Of a stretch of DNA of 64,000 nucleotides, positions 18,808 to 31,279 are shown piece after piece. The position numbers and the translations under genes were made by a program. The notes under the pieces were generated by a model. It saw only the letters and a list, made by a program, of their open reading frames with translations. It did no database searches and was not told the DNA's origin. Position 1 is the first letter of the stretch, and each line of letters starts with the position of its first letter. Origin of the DNA: Oasisia sp. SBJ-2009 (taxonomy: Eukaryota; Annelida; Polychaeta; Sabellida; Siboglinidae); the NCBI GenBank assembly GCA_964017155.1, contig OZ024857.1:23125655-23189654 (forward strand), written 5' to 3'.

Positions 18808-21282
18808 TTAAAGTGAACAAAAAGGAAACAGTTTAGTGTTATGCACCTAAAAGAGTTTACACTAGCTAATCATTTGCATCTACAATCCAATTTTTCACCT
18901 TAGTGGTTACCTCAGAAAGTGGTCTTAAAGTGGGAAAATCTAGCTAAATCACCGACACCATGAACCGGCCCATCTTGGACCTTGCAACCAATCACAACCC
19001 AGCAGTTTGGAAAAGTAATACGTCAGAGAGTCGTCTGCTGGTTCAGCTGTCATAACAGAGAGCCAAGTGGTACGCTAAAAGTTGCCTTACGTCGGTTTAC
19101 AACGAAATCGCGACATCAATATGCCACACTGTTCCTCAAACGCTTATAGTAATAGTACAGTGAAAGACAGTATCAGTAAGATGTCTTCTTGTTAACCTAT
19201 GAATCGAGCAGAACTGAAACAGTGGTTCGGTGGATTCGTTTGGACAGTCACAGACACAGCGCGGATCCTAGACGACCCGATTTGATTGACCTAACCATCA
19301 AAACGACCACCAACAGCCGCCAAACTTCTCCTCACATATCTTACATACATATGCATACACTATGTTATGTAATAAAATCTCTTGCATTCCTCTAACGAAG
19401 AAAATTCACACACAAAAACGCGCTGACCTCGAGTACAACTTGTTCGGCCGCCCAGCGGTACCGTAAAATCGCTTTTAAAAGCTTTACACAAAATACCGCT
19501 AGACGCCACGTTTCTGACTGCGAATATTTAATTGTTTTACTTCACACGCGCGAAATAGTTTAATTACTTATAAATAATATAATAATAATAATTAATTATT
19601 ATCATCACTATGATTTGCAGGAAATTATAAGTTTTATTATTTTTATATTGATATTTTATTTTTATAATTGTTCATATATGTTTCTAGTATATTTATGTTT
19701 TTTTTCTTCTGGTGTGTATTTGTTGTTTAGCATTTTAATGTATGTAAAACGCCATGAACAAGTTTAAATTGGATGTGGCGCTATATTAAATAAACAAACA
19801 ATTTTTTTTATTATAATATAATATTTTATTTATGTAGCGCCATATCCATAATTGTTTGTGGCGCTTCACAAAATAATGCTATTAAAAATACAATAAAGAG
19901 AAAACTACCCACAGATAATATTATTTAAAAATAAAAATGAAAATACCTGTTTCTATATCATTAACTAAGCTGACTTATCAGTCATAAATAAACATACAAA
20001 TTACATAACAACAATTGTAATAAATGAATATAAAAGTATGGTTAATAGTAATAAATAATTAAAGTAGTAAAATAAGTACGACGTAATAATAATTTTCTTT
20101 CAGCACATACACAACCATTATGCATAAGAACATATTACTGAAGCTATTTGTTCTACTCATGAATGACATTTCCACCATCAGATATGAAATAATTATTATT
20201 TTTGAACAAGACACTTTATTAATTATCGGAACAATAAATCACTAAAATGTAAAAAGGAATACGAATATATGGGAAATATTATGGTGGTAGAAAAAGAAGG
20301 ATTTAAAAACAGTAATATTAACATGTTATTGTTTTAGTTATTATTGTTAAGACATCGCTTATGTAATATAAGCTTGCATGCTCGCAGTACACGCGGGATG
20401 TTTATAGAAATATTGATAAAATAAACAATGTGACTTCATTGAAAAACACGTAATTTCCTTTTTCTTTTATAACTAATAGGCAATTTTGGATAATTATGCA
20501 GACACATGTATTTTTAATATTTATTTTTAAATATTACCTGTGGGTAGCATTCTTATTATTGCATATACTTTAATAACAGTATGTTGAATAGAAGAGAAGA
20601 GAATTGTGGATTTGGCGCTATATAAAATAAACTAATAAAATTATATATTTGTATATTAAATTGTAATTTTTTATCAACTATATTAGACCCATATCACCAA
20701 AGCGTTGCCTTAGTTTGCCGTTTAACATTTTCTGCAGATCATAGTGATGCAGCTAATTATTATTATATTATTTATAATTAATTAAACTAATTCGCGCGTG
20801 CGAATGCAGTAAGTTTAATAAATATTCGCGCGCCATCTAGCGGTATTTTGTGTAAAGCTAACTTATAATAGCGAGTTTACGGTAGTCGAAGTTGTCGAGT
20901 TGCCGTTCGCCAAGATTTGCGTTTCTGTTGTGAATTTTCTTCGTTAGACGAATACAAGTGATTTTTTTGTAATGTAGTGTATGTATATGTACGTAAGAAA
21001 TGTGGGGAGAAGTTTGGCGGCTGTTGGCGGTCGTTTTCGTGGTTAGGTTAGAAAGTAACAGATAATAATATGCATGCACAGTTCACGCCGACCAAGAAGA
21101 CTCTCTGACGTCATTTTATTTCTAAAATGGCGTAGTCTGTAGACTTTCTATGTTTATGTGTTTTACATTTTTTTCCTGGTAAACCACTGACGTTAAAAAT
21201 ATGATTGTTGTTGGAAGTTGTTACTTTTTATTAACTCTGTTAATCCCATATGATCCAAACATTGACTTTGTTTTCCCTTTAA
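18808..21282. mobile_element. Long-inverted-repeat, TTAA-bounded DNA element
   Basis: Ends TTAAAGTGAACAAAAAGGAA and, inverted, TTAAAGGGAAAACAAAG. The inverted arms continue for hundreds of bases: 19,270-19,560 pairs with 20,820-21,060 (ACAAAATACCGCTAGA, ATAAATAATATAATAATAAT, GAAAATTCAC and CCGCCAAACTTCTC.CC.CA blocks). The AT-rich middle lacks any transposase frame. It resembles the smaller element at 23,779-24,641. Confidence 0.7.
19772..19852. repeat. Small inverted repeat inside the long-TIR element
   Basis: GGATGTGGCGCTATAT..AAATAAA faces TTTATTTATGTAGCGCCATATCC across an AT-rich loop. The arms look like two head-to-head retroposon tails. A third GGCGCTATATAAAATAAAC occurs at about 20,614. 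Confidence 0.6.
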
Positions 21283-21289
21283 TTGGTCC

Positions 21290-23100
21290 GGCTGGTCAGT
21301 TTGTGTACCAAGAAGTTAGATAAGTGATATTAATATGTACTTCAAGAACCAGTGTAGCAGGCATTGTTTACAGTACAGTCTCAGTGAAGGAAGACCAGGC
21401 AATTTGTGTGCAGTTAGCGGAACCAAATAATTATGGCTGGTGAATAATTATAGTCTTATACACCGTGTATGTAGAGTAAATGAGTAGTTACAGAGATAAG
21501 CAGAATTGCTACCTGATTGTGTGGCTTCATTGGCACTGATGTTTGTCAGTGACAATACTTATATAAATATCAAAATAAACTACAGTAAACTATACCAATT
21601 TCAGATTATTTTTTATAAGTAAGCTAAATCTTAGATGCAACTATGTGTCAAGATATGCATATTTGTTATGCTTACAGAATAATTGATTAAGTATTACCAA
21701 TTATACCTTCTTTAACAATTGTTTACAATTCTGACAGCGCCATATTATCAGTTGTGAATTACTGCCAGGTAGCAATTAGATAAAGCCTAAGTTCAATTGT
21801 GGTACTTTCAAATTAATTAGCATGCATTCAGTTCATTTTCTAAAGTTATCTTTGATAAGAATGTACACAACTGTCATATCAATGCAATTTGAATCATGGT
21901 ATGCAGCTTACATGCAATATTAATAAATTGCTCGACAAGGTTTGGCATGGATTTTGGAATATTGTTACCTGCCCATCAGATTAACTATGTACATGGTATT
22001 CTTTGGAAATAGTGTTGACCAGCAGCTACAATCTATTCTGTATTATTTGGCAATGTGTCAAACTCATAACAAAGTTGTCAATGTTGCATTGTATCTTTTC
22101 TCAAATTTAGTTTTTATAATGTATGGTTTGAAACCTTTGTTTTTTTCAAAAATGCATTAACATCTGATGAAGGATTCTCCTGTCAGCCTGATGGATGAGT
22201 AGGCAGACAGGACATTAGCTGGTATGGGCCGTCATGTGGGAATGAAGACTGATCTTGGAGTCACAAGGTTGGCTGCAAATACCGGTACTGCAAGGGAAGG
22301 AACCACGATTTGTTGAGCCTTGTTTCCTCCATTCCCTCTCAGCGGCTTCCAACGGTTCCTGTCATTAGCAGCATCCTCCCAGGAAGTAATGCTCATAGTG
22401 CAGCTCTTCAGGTTGGCCTTCAGTATATATACCTACTATTACCTATATAATTTGAAGGGCGTTGTTTCAGCTGCACAGCCACAAGAGCATCTTAGGGATC
22501 CTGCTTTCTTCCATATCCACATGTCCATCTGTGCATTGGATTCTTTTAAATTACCAGAACTTTACCTCATCCCATTTCAGACCAGTTTTTGAGATTCAGT
22601 TTGAAAAAAATAGAACCTACCTAGTAATACTGACATACTAGCTCATTTGTATATGTAGAACGTTGTTCTAATTAGTGAAAAAAAACCAGAAAATTTTCCT
22701 TTTTATAACAGGATGTGGTAAAAACACACTGAGAAACGAGCAGATATGATTTGGCTATTTTGCAACAAAAACCAAGGTTTTTTTTAATAACAAGTTAATA
22801 AGCTACTAATGTTTGTGGCTCCAAAGATTCTGTTAGGAAGAATAAAAAGTGTTGAAGCATTCAACGTTTCAACACCTATCTACATGTTTCAATATTTGCT
22901 CCAAAGTAAGTTTAAATCTCATAAATAAAGTAACATCGATGAGTTAATTCCTTTCAGGTTTGATGGCTAGCTACTTGTGTGTGCCATAGACTGGGTAGGA
23001 GACAGACAATATATTCAGCCAGTCCATGTTCTCCATCGCGATTAATTTGTTTGACAAGGAATGACTGAACCAAGAAACCGGATCCTTACATTCGAATAAG
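21290..23100. other. Intergenic spacer, no gene seen
   Basis: No supported exon. The stretch 22,200-22,590 is GC-richer and may be a dead retroposon (TTCCAACGGTTCCTGTCATT, CCTCCCAGGAAG), but no coding motif is readable. Confidence 0.45.
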
Positions 23101-23104
23101 GCAG

Positions 23105-23406
23105 GGCTTTATGCAGGACCAAATTATTGCCAGTCACACATGTTTTGGTAGACACATGGATGTTAACTGTTAAGCCCGTTTACAAACTTTAAATGTGTCT
23201 GATGGCCTCAAATGGACTACAAACACACTTGTGATACCATTTAAATTCACTTTTGAGGCATAACTGACAATATCTATGGTTTTTGAAGACCTTTTTTGCT
23301 CCTTAATTTTGTTTACCCGTCCACCACCCGTCCACCCATATTTCTACCTGTCCACAATGGTTTTTACCCATCCAAATGACGGGTGGACGGGTCTCTGCAT
23401 AAAGCT
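23105..23406. mobile_element. MITE-like element, 302 bp
   Basis: Left end GGCTTTATGCAGGACC and inverted right end AGCTTTATGCAGAGACCC match over about 15 bp. The inside contains a cluster of (A/G)CCCGTCCACC phrases and their inverse GGGTGGACGGGT near the right end. No target duplication is clear. Confidence 0.5.
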
Positions 23407-23778
23407 ATGGAATAAGAAATGACTGGTTCTGAAAAAAGGTTTGCTACTAGGTTTGGTAAATGCTTAATCTATGTCTTGGAAGCCATACAGGTTGCATGAA
23501 TTGGTGGAATAAAAATACGTTATTATACATTGTGGCCTAGTTGGCAGCAGTGATGTGATCCAATGTAGGCTTTATTAGACATATCTTTTCAAGTCACTGA
23601 CATTATGGAACACATTCTGATTTATTTAACTTTTATAGCATGTTACTATTGTCAGATGAAATAGCTGTTAATGTCTTGAGAAATTGTTAATGTCATCATG
23701 TCTAAACATGCAAAACTGTGACCTGGCTGTATTGATCGACCTATGAATTTCAGCCAAGTCACTGTTTGTGGTAATTAT

Positions 23779-24641
23779 TTAAAGGCAAAAAAAAGTTAAC
23801 TGTTTCGTGGCATACACCTAATAGAGTTAATATAAAGTAACAATTTCCACATATACTCAATTTTTTAACGTCAGCGGTTTACTCAGAATGTGACTTTAAA
23901 GTCTAAAATTCTAACAAAATTCACGATGGTCTAGACGCCACCATTAAGTGAAGGGTTAAATTGACTTGGCCATTCAGCGTGCGGCATTCTATGTCTGACC
24001 CTTAACCTGCGATGTTGTTAAGGGTCAACAACTTCGAGTCTTCGACAGTTCGTTCAGTTGGCGTGACATCTAGCAGCTGCTTATAGACGTGTATCTAAAT
24101 CTGTGGTTAAATCTATGGTAAACTTTAGTAATTATGCCTTACTGTTCGGCATACGGTTGCAATAATAGTTGAAACAACCGGTAGTATTGAAGAAATTGAT
24201 TCACATTTGCGGGCGTACTGTTTGGAATCCCTCCAGTCCAAGTACAGTTCACTTTGCTTGGTCCATTTTTAGGAGAAATGCTTTGAAGTAGACATGTAGT
24301 CATGTATCATCAGTTGATGGGATGATTTCAGCGATAACAATAATAGACAACTTCATATTTACCGTCATCAGCATGTTACGCGCGTTGCCGAGTTGCAGCC
24401 ATTTCATGACAACAGCCAAACCCCATGCAGTGAATCTGCGTGGAGAGCGCCTCGATCACCGTCGTGACGTCATTCTTCGTCTAAGATGGAGTAGCGTGTA
24501 GTATTTGGATGGCTGGATGTTAAAAAATATTTTTCTGGTAAACCGCTGGCGTAAAAAAATTGAGTATATGTGGAAATTGTTACTTTATATTAACTCTATT
24601 AGGTGTATGCCACGAAACAGTTAACTTTGTTTTGCCTTTAA
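23779..24641. mobile_element. TTAA-bounded DNA element with about 115-bp inverted ends
   Basis: Arms of roughly 115 bp are nearly identical: TTAAAGGCAAAA..GTTAACTG, TTTCGTGGCATACACCTAAT, GTAACAATTTCCACATATAC and GCGGTTTAC, matched inversely at 24,525-24,641. The 863 bp encode nothing. It is the better-preserved relative of the element at 18,808-21,282. Confidence 0.8.
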
Positions 24642-24689
24642 AGGTAGTGTAGCAGTGTTTTAAGGTCCAAGCATCATTTGTAATACCCT

Positions 24690-24935
24690 TGGGTATAATT
24701 AATTCCCTACAGTGCGGTTTGTTATTTTCAAAGGTGGCTCCTCGATGGCGACCAGCCAGGTCTTAGAGGAGTCTCCTGACCCTACTTTTATTATTATTTA
24801 TACGCATTATTACCATGTTTGCTAGAATTTTCATGTTTGTATTATTCAGATTATATATGTATGACATGGATAACGTGTATGTATGTATTGTGTTGACAAA
24901 ATGGTCAAATAAAAACAAATTCTTCTTCTTCTTCA
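24690..24935 (+). mobile_element. Possible retroposon 3' tail with (TTC)n end
   Basis: Sequence ends GACAAAATGGTCAAATAAAAAC followed by TTC repeats, like the 3' end of a non-LTR retrotransposon. It abuts the TTAA element. Weak evidence. Confidence 0.35.
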
Positions 24936-24939
24936 TGAA

Positions 24940-27070
24940 TTATTCCTGAGTACTGCTGATGCTGTGTATACACAGTTTCCTTTTGACCTGTTGTCATTGT
25001 GCATGGTTTCCAGTGGATCAACCAATGTGTGCAGAATATGGTTTTCGTGAGGGTTATGATGTGATGTAAGTTGTATAACATACAGCGGGATCAGAACTGC
25101 CAGCCTTTGAAGAGTCAAGTTGTCGCTATGTTTGTTCCGGTCAGTGATACATTTATTTTAATTACTTAGAACAGTCATGTCAGATGATTTCAATTTCAAA
25201 CTCGTATAAATGAAAATTATAAACCACATCAACAGTGAATAACTAAAATAGTAATAAAGAGCACATTTCAGATAGTTATGCGGGACAGTGCTACCAACAA
25301 TATTTGTGACACAGAGATGTGGCTGGTTTGCTGAAAACACAAGTCAGATATATGTTTGTGTGCGAGATTAAAAGTAAGCCAACTCTTTATGTATAACTAG
25401 CACAAAATAATTCCAATATAATAGTACACAATGTCATCAGTTATACATGTTATAACAAACACACAGACTGACAGCAAAGGTGGGGGAACCGACCACACCA
25501 GGCCACTTCTGTAATACCTATTTCAGAATAGCTCCCCCCACCCCAGTTCAGATACAAGGAAGTTGTGACAGTGATAATAATGTGTGCCTTGAATACCAGG
25601 CTGTGTACTGTTTCCATGTAGTTCATTCACACTGGCTACACTTCTGAGACGACTTATAAATACATACCTTTGGTAAGACGGCAACACAATGCTACTGTCT
25701 TAATGGAGTAGTTCGTATGCGGTTGCTGACCTGCATAATTGCAGGAAGCTAAATGGATTTGCTATCTGATTGTGTTCTTTGATGCTGTTGAATGCCATAG
25801 AGATTCCTTATAACTATATTGAAATAAGTGATCAACAAAGTGTCTCAGAGAAAATTAATAACAGTCTCAGACACAATGTACACTTCTGACAATAGCATGT
25901 AGCGATTACATAGATGCCAAGTTGAATATTGGTGCTTTCACATGCGTTAAGATGCAACCAGCTGTATTATTATCTTTGGTGAGAGTTTACAAAAGGTATA
26001 AAGTTATGCTTGAGCATGCTCAGTAATTCCTAAATCAGTTAAAACGGTAAATGTCTGGAACATTGTCACCTGCCTGTTGGATAAACTGATTCATACTCGG
26101 ATAGTCACACTGTAATGTTTGGCAAGTTGTCAAAATCATTGTGATAAGTTGTTTACCAGTTTAGGAGTCGTGACGTATATCTACACTGTCATTTGTTATT
26201 ATTAGTCTAGTTGGAAGATATTTGTCATGGATACTTTAGTGCTGTTACAACATGTCTATTGGTTGAAAGCTAGGATTGGTACCTGTCAATCTTTACGTAG
26301 CTGCTAGGAACATATGACGTGTGAACAAATGCTAGCTCCTGAAGCAGAATGGTGGTAAAGCTCTGAGAGTACTACAGAATTATACAACTTGTACTTTGTA
26401 CGGAGGAATTATTATATTGTAATTATGGTAGGTACTTACAATGAGTCTTTTATTACACTTCAGTGTAATGTACTTCTTGTGTATTTCACTGCGTTCTCAA
26501 ACTTTGATACATTGATGTTTGTTTTCGTGGTTCTTTGTTACAGACGTATTACAATTTATGTATCAACTATCATTGTGTTGTGGATAGTAGTCAAATATGC
26601 ATTATTTTTACCAATTTCTCATATTTGTATTGCAGAAGTGATCTAGTTACATACTTAAAAGTAAACTTTAAGTCAGTAGCACATATAAATTACAGATGGT
26701 TATAATTATTGTTTAAACTTTTGTCAGTCATTTTATGGTGTATGGTAATATGGCAGGGTTTAAACACATTTACTAATACAGATTTTTTATTTTATTTATT
26801 TGGTAAATATTTATTCATTGATAAGACTAAGTGATTGTACTGTTATATATGAGTGATGTCTGTTTTGGTTTAGAAAATGCATTAATAGTTGGGTCAGAGC
26901 AAATTTTAAGACAGCATTCTTATGAATACCATTATTGATAGTGGGATACCAAGGTTTTAAAGGGAATAACAATGCCTAATGCTTGAATACGTATTATATT
27001 ACATGCTTTTATATATTTCAATACCCACCAAGCAATAAAATAAATAAAAATTAAACAAATGAGAAATTCC
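24940..27070. other. Intergenic spacer, no gene seen
   Basis: AT-rich DNA without a supported exon or repeat. An 85-codon hydrophobic frame at 26,389 is compositionally driven and not called. Confidence 0.5.
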
Positions 27071-27119
27071 ACAATTTATGCTGTACCAGTGGACTTTTTT
27101 GAATATGTATATTTTTGTC

Positions 27120-28690
27120 GCGCTTTCTGGATTCCCAGTTATGACGTCAGACAGGACACAGAATGGCATCAGGCACCCTGTGTCTTTGCATTCAGAGCAT
27201 GTTTACAAGGATAACTTTTGGGTCAAAACGAGTGTCAAAATGAATTATATGTGCGATATTCCAATATACTACAAACACTGGTTATAATATTAATAGTGAA
27301 CAGATGTTTATCTTAAGATTCCTTACGGATAAAGTTTGTTGAAAATGTGAGCCTTTGAGGCCAGTTATTTCGCAGAAGCCTGTCTGAGCTTCGAGATCGC
27401 CACAGTCTTTGGTTCATTGTTAGAGTTATTCTATTGTTTGCAGCCACAATGCCATGATCCATTTCAGGACAAATACATTATAAACAAATAGTATATATTT
27501 AACGCAAGAAATAAATGTTATATATAAACTATAAATAATAATTAGCTGATCTTATCTTATGTGTGAAGGCAGCGTTGTATATTTAACATAACTTTTTAAA
27601 TCTGGGTGTAGAATCCCAACTGGTAGACAGACGTGTTTGCTAGGTGTGTTCGGTTTTGCAATTGGAAAAACATCGGTTCGAACCCCACACGAAACCATGT
27701 TTTTTGTCACTTTTTGTGTAACTTTTCACAAAACAATTTTTTATAAAATATAAATGGAATCAACAAGCAATGATGTAGACAATTGCTTGTATTTGTTTTA
27801 TTTTTATAGTGATCATTTATTTGCCAAAAAAAATCAAAATTTTTAATTGTATGACAATGCATATTTCTAATTTTCATTTATTAAGACACATCATAATATG
27901 TTTTCAAGTGTAGCAGTAGTAACAATAATAAAAAATTTGAAATATACATCATTGTTAATTATACGATTACCATATTTTCATCTTCGTCGCATATAAATAA
28001 TTACTACAGCAATAAAAACACATGTACACCATTTATTGATTTAAAATGATTCAGTTTATAATTATCATTTAATGAAAGCATAAACAAGAGTGTAAAAAAC
28101 ATAAATGGTTTTGTGTCAAGTTCGAAAAGGTGTCCTTCCGATTGTAAAAGGGATCGCAAATAACGAATACGTTTACTAACTGAACTATGCGGACCAGCGG
28201 GATTCTGGTCCCGGATTTAACGTGTTATGTTAAATTTACAACTCCTCCTTCATACTACTGATATTAATGTACTATATAACATTTCTGTCTGAAGCTAAAT
28301 GTTTGTAATGTATAAGTCCTTGCATGGATTATCTTCCATGGGCTACAATCGATACAATATAACTCGTAAAACAGGCTGAAGAAGGTGGCGAACCTGATGC
28401 TCAGTCACTGAGTCAGGCCTCCACGAAACCTCTGGCTTCAATTTTGTAATAAAATGTGATTCGTGTGGAACCGTAAGTTAAATAATTCTTGTTCGCTGTG
28501 AATGTGATGACTAGTGTTTGCATCACATCGGAATACCGCACAATAATTTATTATGACGCTCGTTTTGACCCAAAAACTATCCTTGTAAACATGCTCTGAA
28601 TACATAGAAAGGGTCCGCCTGTCAACTTTCAGCTTTCCGCAGGAATCGCTATACTGACCGGTTTAAAAACACATTACATACATGCTTAAT
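27120..28690. mobile_element. Fold-back element with tRNA-like boxes in both arms
   Basis: Left and right halves pair inversely about a centre near 27,903. The block CAGAGCATGTTTACAAGGAT at 27,194 pairs with 28,590-28,615, the GAGGCC..GCCTG..TGAG block at 27,358 with 28,380-28,420, and the tRNA-like segment 27,610-27,690 with 28,130-28,215. The left arm has a perfect B-box (GGTTCGAACCCC); the right arm, minus strand, has an A-box-like TAGTTCAGTTAG and TTCGAACTTG. Exact ends are not fixed. A decayed relative is at about 34,330-35,150. Confidence 0.65.
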
Positions 28691-28699
28691 CTTTTTGTA

Positions 28700-29640
28700 T
28701 ACATGGAAAACGAATTTTAGGTTAAGCCTTGTTTCCACGAAAAATCCTTTTTGGTTATTTGTTCTGTGTTACCTGTGTGAACTGCACAGCGAGTATGTCT
28801 GTACTCGATGGGATGTCTAAATATTTTGTATATTCACAATAACTGTTTAATTACGTTTTTACATACGAGAATGTTTGCCTGAGCATTCACAACTTATAAT
28901 CTACAGGTCATTGTAACTGAAATGTTTAGCATGCTTCTACCGCATGACGAATCCATTGGTTTGCTAGGCTGCATGGCACAGAGTGAGTGAGACTAGGCTG
29001 TCCTAAGTTTGTGCATCATGAAATCGTGTCGCAGTGCGGTATTGTGTCGGTTTTCTCAGACACAACGACTACATGGAAATAATTTAATGCTATATGGTTA
29101 GACAAGTGAAATGCCATAGATCTCTGGATCTTGCGCGTTTGTTCTCTCAATAATAAACATACAAATTCAAGTGTCATTATGTTACTGATCTTTACATACC
29201 AATTATCACAATTGTTTATGTTTATTGTCTTAATAATTATGTTATTGTAAATTGGGAATGGTCACAAATGGGGAAGCGAACCTCTAATTAAGGACAAATG
29301 ACAGAATGGGACTTATTATGGAAGGATATATTCAGCAGGCATGGAATGAAATTTGAAAGAAAGTAAGACCGCAGCATTGTGGGTTGGCCAACACAAACAA
29401 ATAGAGCTCTGGAAATACACCGTAACACATGAAGAGGAAGAAACTAAGACACAGTACTTTATCTACCATGACGATATATGTGGGGAAATTCTCAAAGAAT
29501 AAATGCAGCATTGAACACTGGAGGAAAGTCAAAGGTGTGATGGCAGACAGATGTGTATCGCAGTAAAGTAGCTCAGTTCAGGGAAAACTGTATGACCACG
29601 ACTTTGTAGAATGACTGAAAATAACAGGAGAGCTACATGT
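28700..29640. other. Intergenic spacer, no gene seen
   Basis: Nothing supported. The purine-rich stretch from about 29,300 may already belong to the dead retrotransposon that becomes readable near 29,690. Confidence 0.45.
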
Positions 29641-29945
29641 TTGTGAAAACAACTGAATCCGAAGCATTGCGGGAGCAAAACAAAATGATCAGCAAAAAAT
29701 GAAGGAACTGCAAGAAGAGGTTGGCTGGACAAATGGAGGTAATGGGAGTGGGGTGGTCAGCCAAGAAAGCAGATCCCTCACATGGAGAATGGAAGAGAAA
29801 AGGAAGCGAGGATGACCTGTAATGAAATGGGAAGATTGTAATGTGAGATTTGGAAGGATTGGGAGAAAAGTGCAGATGAGAGCAAAATGTAGGAAGGAAT
29901 GGAGATTATTTATGGAGATAACAGTACTAGAATAGTGAAGGAAAA
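29640..29945 (+). pseudogene. Dead non-LTR retrotransposon fragment (ORF2 C-terminus)
   Basis: With a frameshift and one stop the plus strand reads KRLAGQMEVMG...SAKKAD, then RKRG, PVMKWEDCNVRFG and CRKEWRLFME. This follows the usual C-terminal pattern of LINE ORF2 proteins (RWAGHV.RM, GRP..RW.DD, RKEWR). The clade cannot be assigned. Confidence 0.55.
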
Positions 29946-29949
29946 GAAC

Positions 29950-31000
29950 ACAGACGTTAAGGTTCAGTATCGATGCCTGTCTCACCCATGATGGACTGGA
30001 GCAAGAGGAAGACAACAGCAACTGTCCTCTGCAGCTTGTGTTAAATTATCACACTTGATGAATGCAGAGCACACTGTACCTGAAGGTACCAAATTCATCT
30101 ACCCCGGAGGTACTATGCATATCCATTCTGGCAAGTCCCCCTTTCATTTCAAGTCCAGCCAAAGTCTACTGGATTGGGCAGGTGTACTGTTTTCAGAAAG
30201 TCCTGGTCGCAGAAGTGGCCACCTGCTCACCCACTTGGAACAGGTTTGCATTAATACAATATAATTATAATCAAATGTTTATTTTCCTTTCCAGTAATAA
30301 TGTTTACATTCGAAACTGATACATGTTCATTAGTGAACCTTAAATACATGATAATTCTCAAGCAGCACCTACTCTGAGTGGACTACTGAGTACCCCTGGG
30401 AAGATTTTGGTTAGAATCAAAAGGAGATTTGCCTGTTGATGACATGCTTATAGCTTGCCATACAATCATTAAACATGGCTACTATAGAGAATGGTGATGG
30501 TGTTTAATGATAGTACTTATATAAAACAATTAGTAATTTATATCGACTAAGTAAATTCTGGTGATACATTTTGCAAAAAGCATTGCCTGTTTTGTTAAAC
30601 CAACTGCACAAATGAATTGTACTGTGTGCATTTAAATGTTGGAGGAACTGTTTTTCCTATTAAATCAACTCAGGAAGAAGTTTTAACTCTTCACACAGAT
30701 CATATTATAAACGGTCTCTTATCAGGCAATGAGCTGTATCGTGCATGACCTGGTTAATCTAGTGCATATCCTATCTCCAGTTAATGTGTTTGAGTAATGC
30801 CACAGGCACACACGGTCTAATCAGAACTAATAAGTACCATACATATTTAAAAGCGTTATCAGTAATTATCTAAGTAATCATCATTTATTCATATAATGCT
30901 CCCTGTTTACAATCTGTGCATGTCCATGCACAACATATGCCTTCATTATGGAGTGAATCCAGGCCAAGGTAATTATGTTTAATTCAAAGCCTGTAAAAAC
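29950..31000. other. Intergenic spacer, no gene seen
   Basis: A 69-codon frame at 30,055-30,264 has better codon texture than its surroundings but no recognisable domain or splice context, so it is not called. Confidence 0.4.
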
Positions 31001-31009
31001 AGGGCCATA

Positions 31010-31278
31010 GTCGGGGATGTTTTCAACGGTGTGGAATTCGCTTCCTGCCAGCGTTAAATCACAAGGTAATATAGTTTCATTCCGCCGACATCTAAAAACC
31101 TATCTCTTTAATGCTGCCTATCCTCCTTAGCCTCCTAGCTTTTCCATCCATCCGTTGACGACTCATGCATTGCTTTCGATTATGAGATTGATTAATCCCC
31201 TGGTTTTGTCGCGCCACTGAGCTTGATTTTCGAGGATATTGGCGCAAAAGAAGTTACTATTATTATTATTATTATTTG
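31010..31278 (+). mobile_element. Non-LTR retrotransposon 3' end (CR1/L2-like) with (ATT)n tail
   Basis: The plus strand reads TVWNSLPASVKSQGNIVSFR, then RHLKTYLFNAAYPP and a stop at about 31,130. This is the C-terminal signature WNSLP....SF+..LKT+LF of CR1/L2-group reverse transcriptases. The 3' UTR ends in ATT repeats (31,256-31,276). It is truncated at the 5' side. Confidence 0.75.
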
Positions 31279-31279
31279 T

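Noticed and set aside
30055..30264. 69-codon frame after the dead LINE
   Set aside because: Possibly retrotransposon debris; no match to a known domain from inspection and no splice context.
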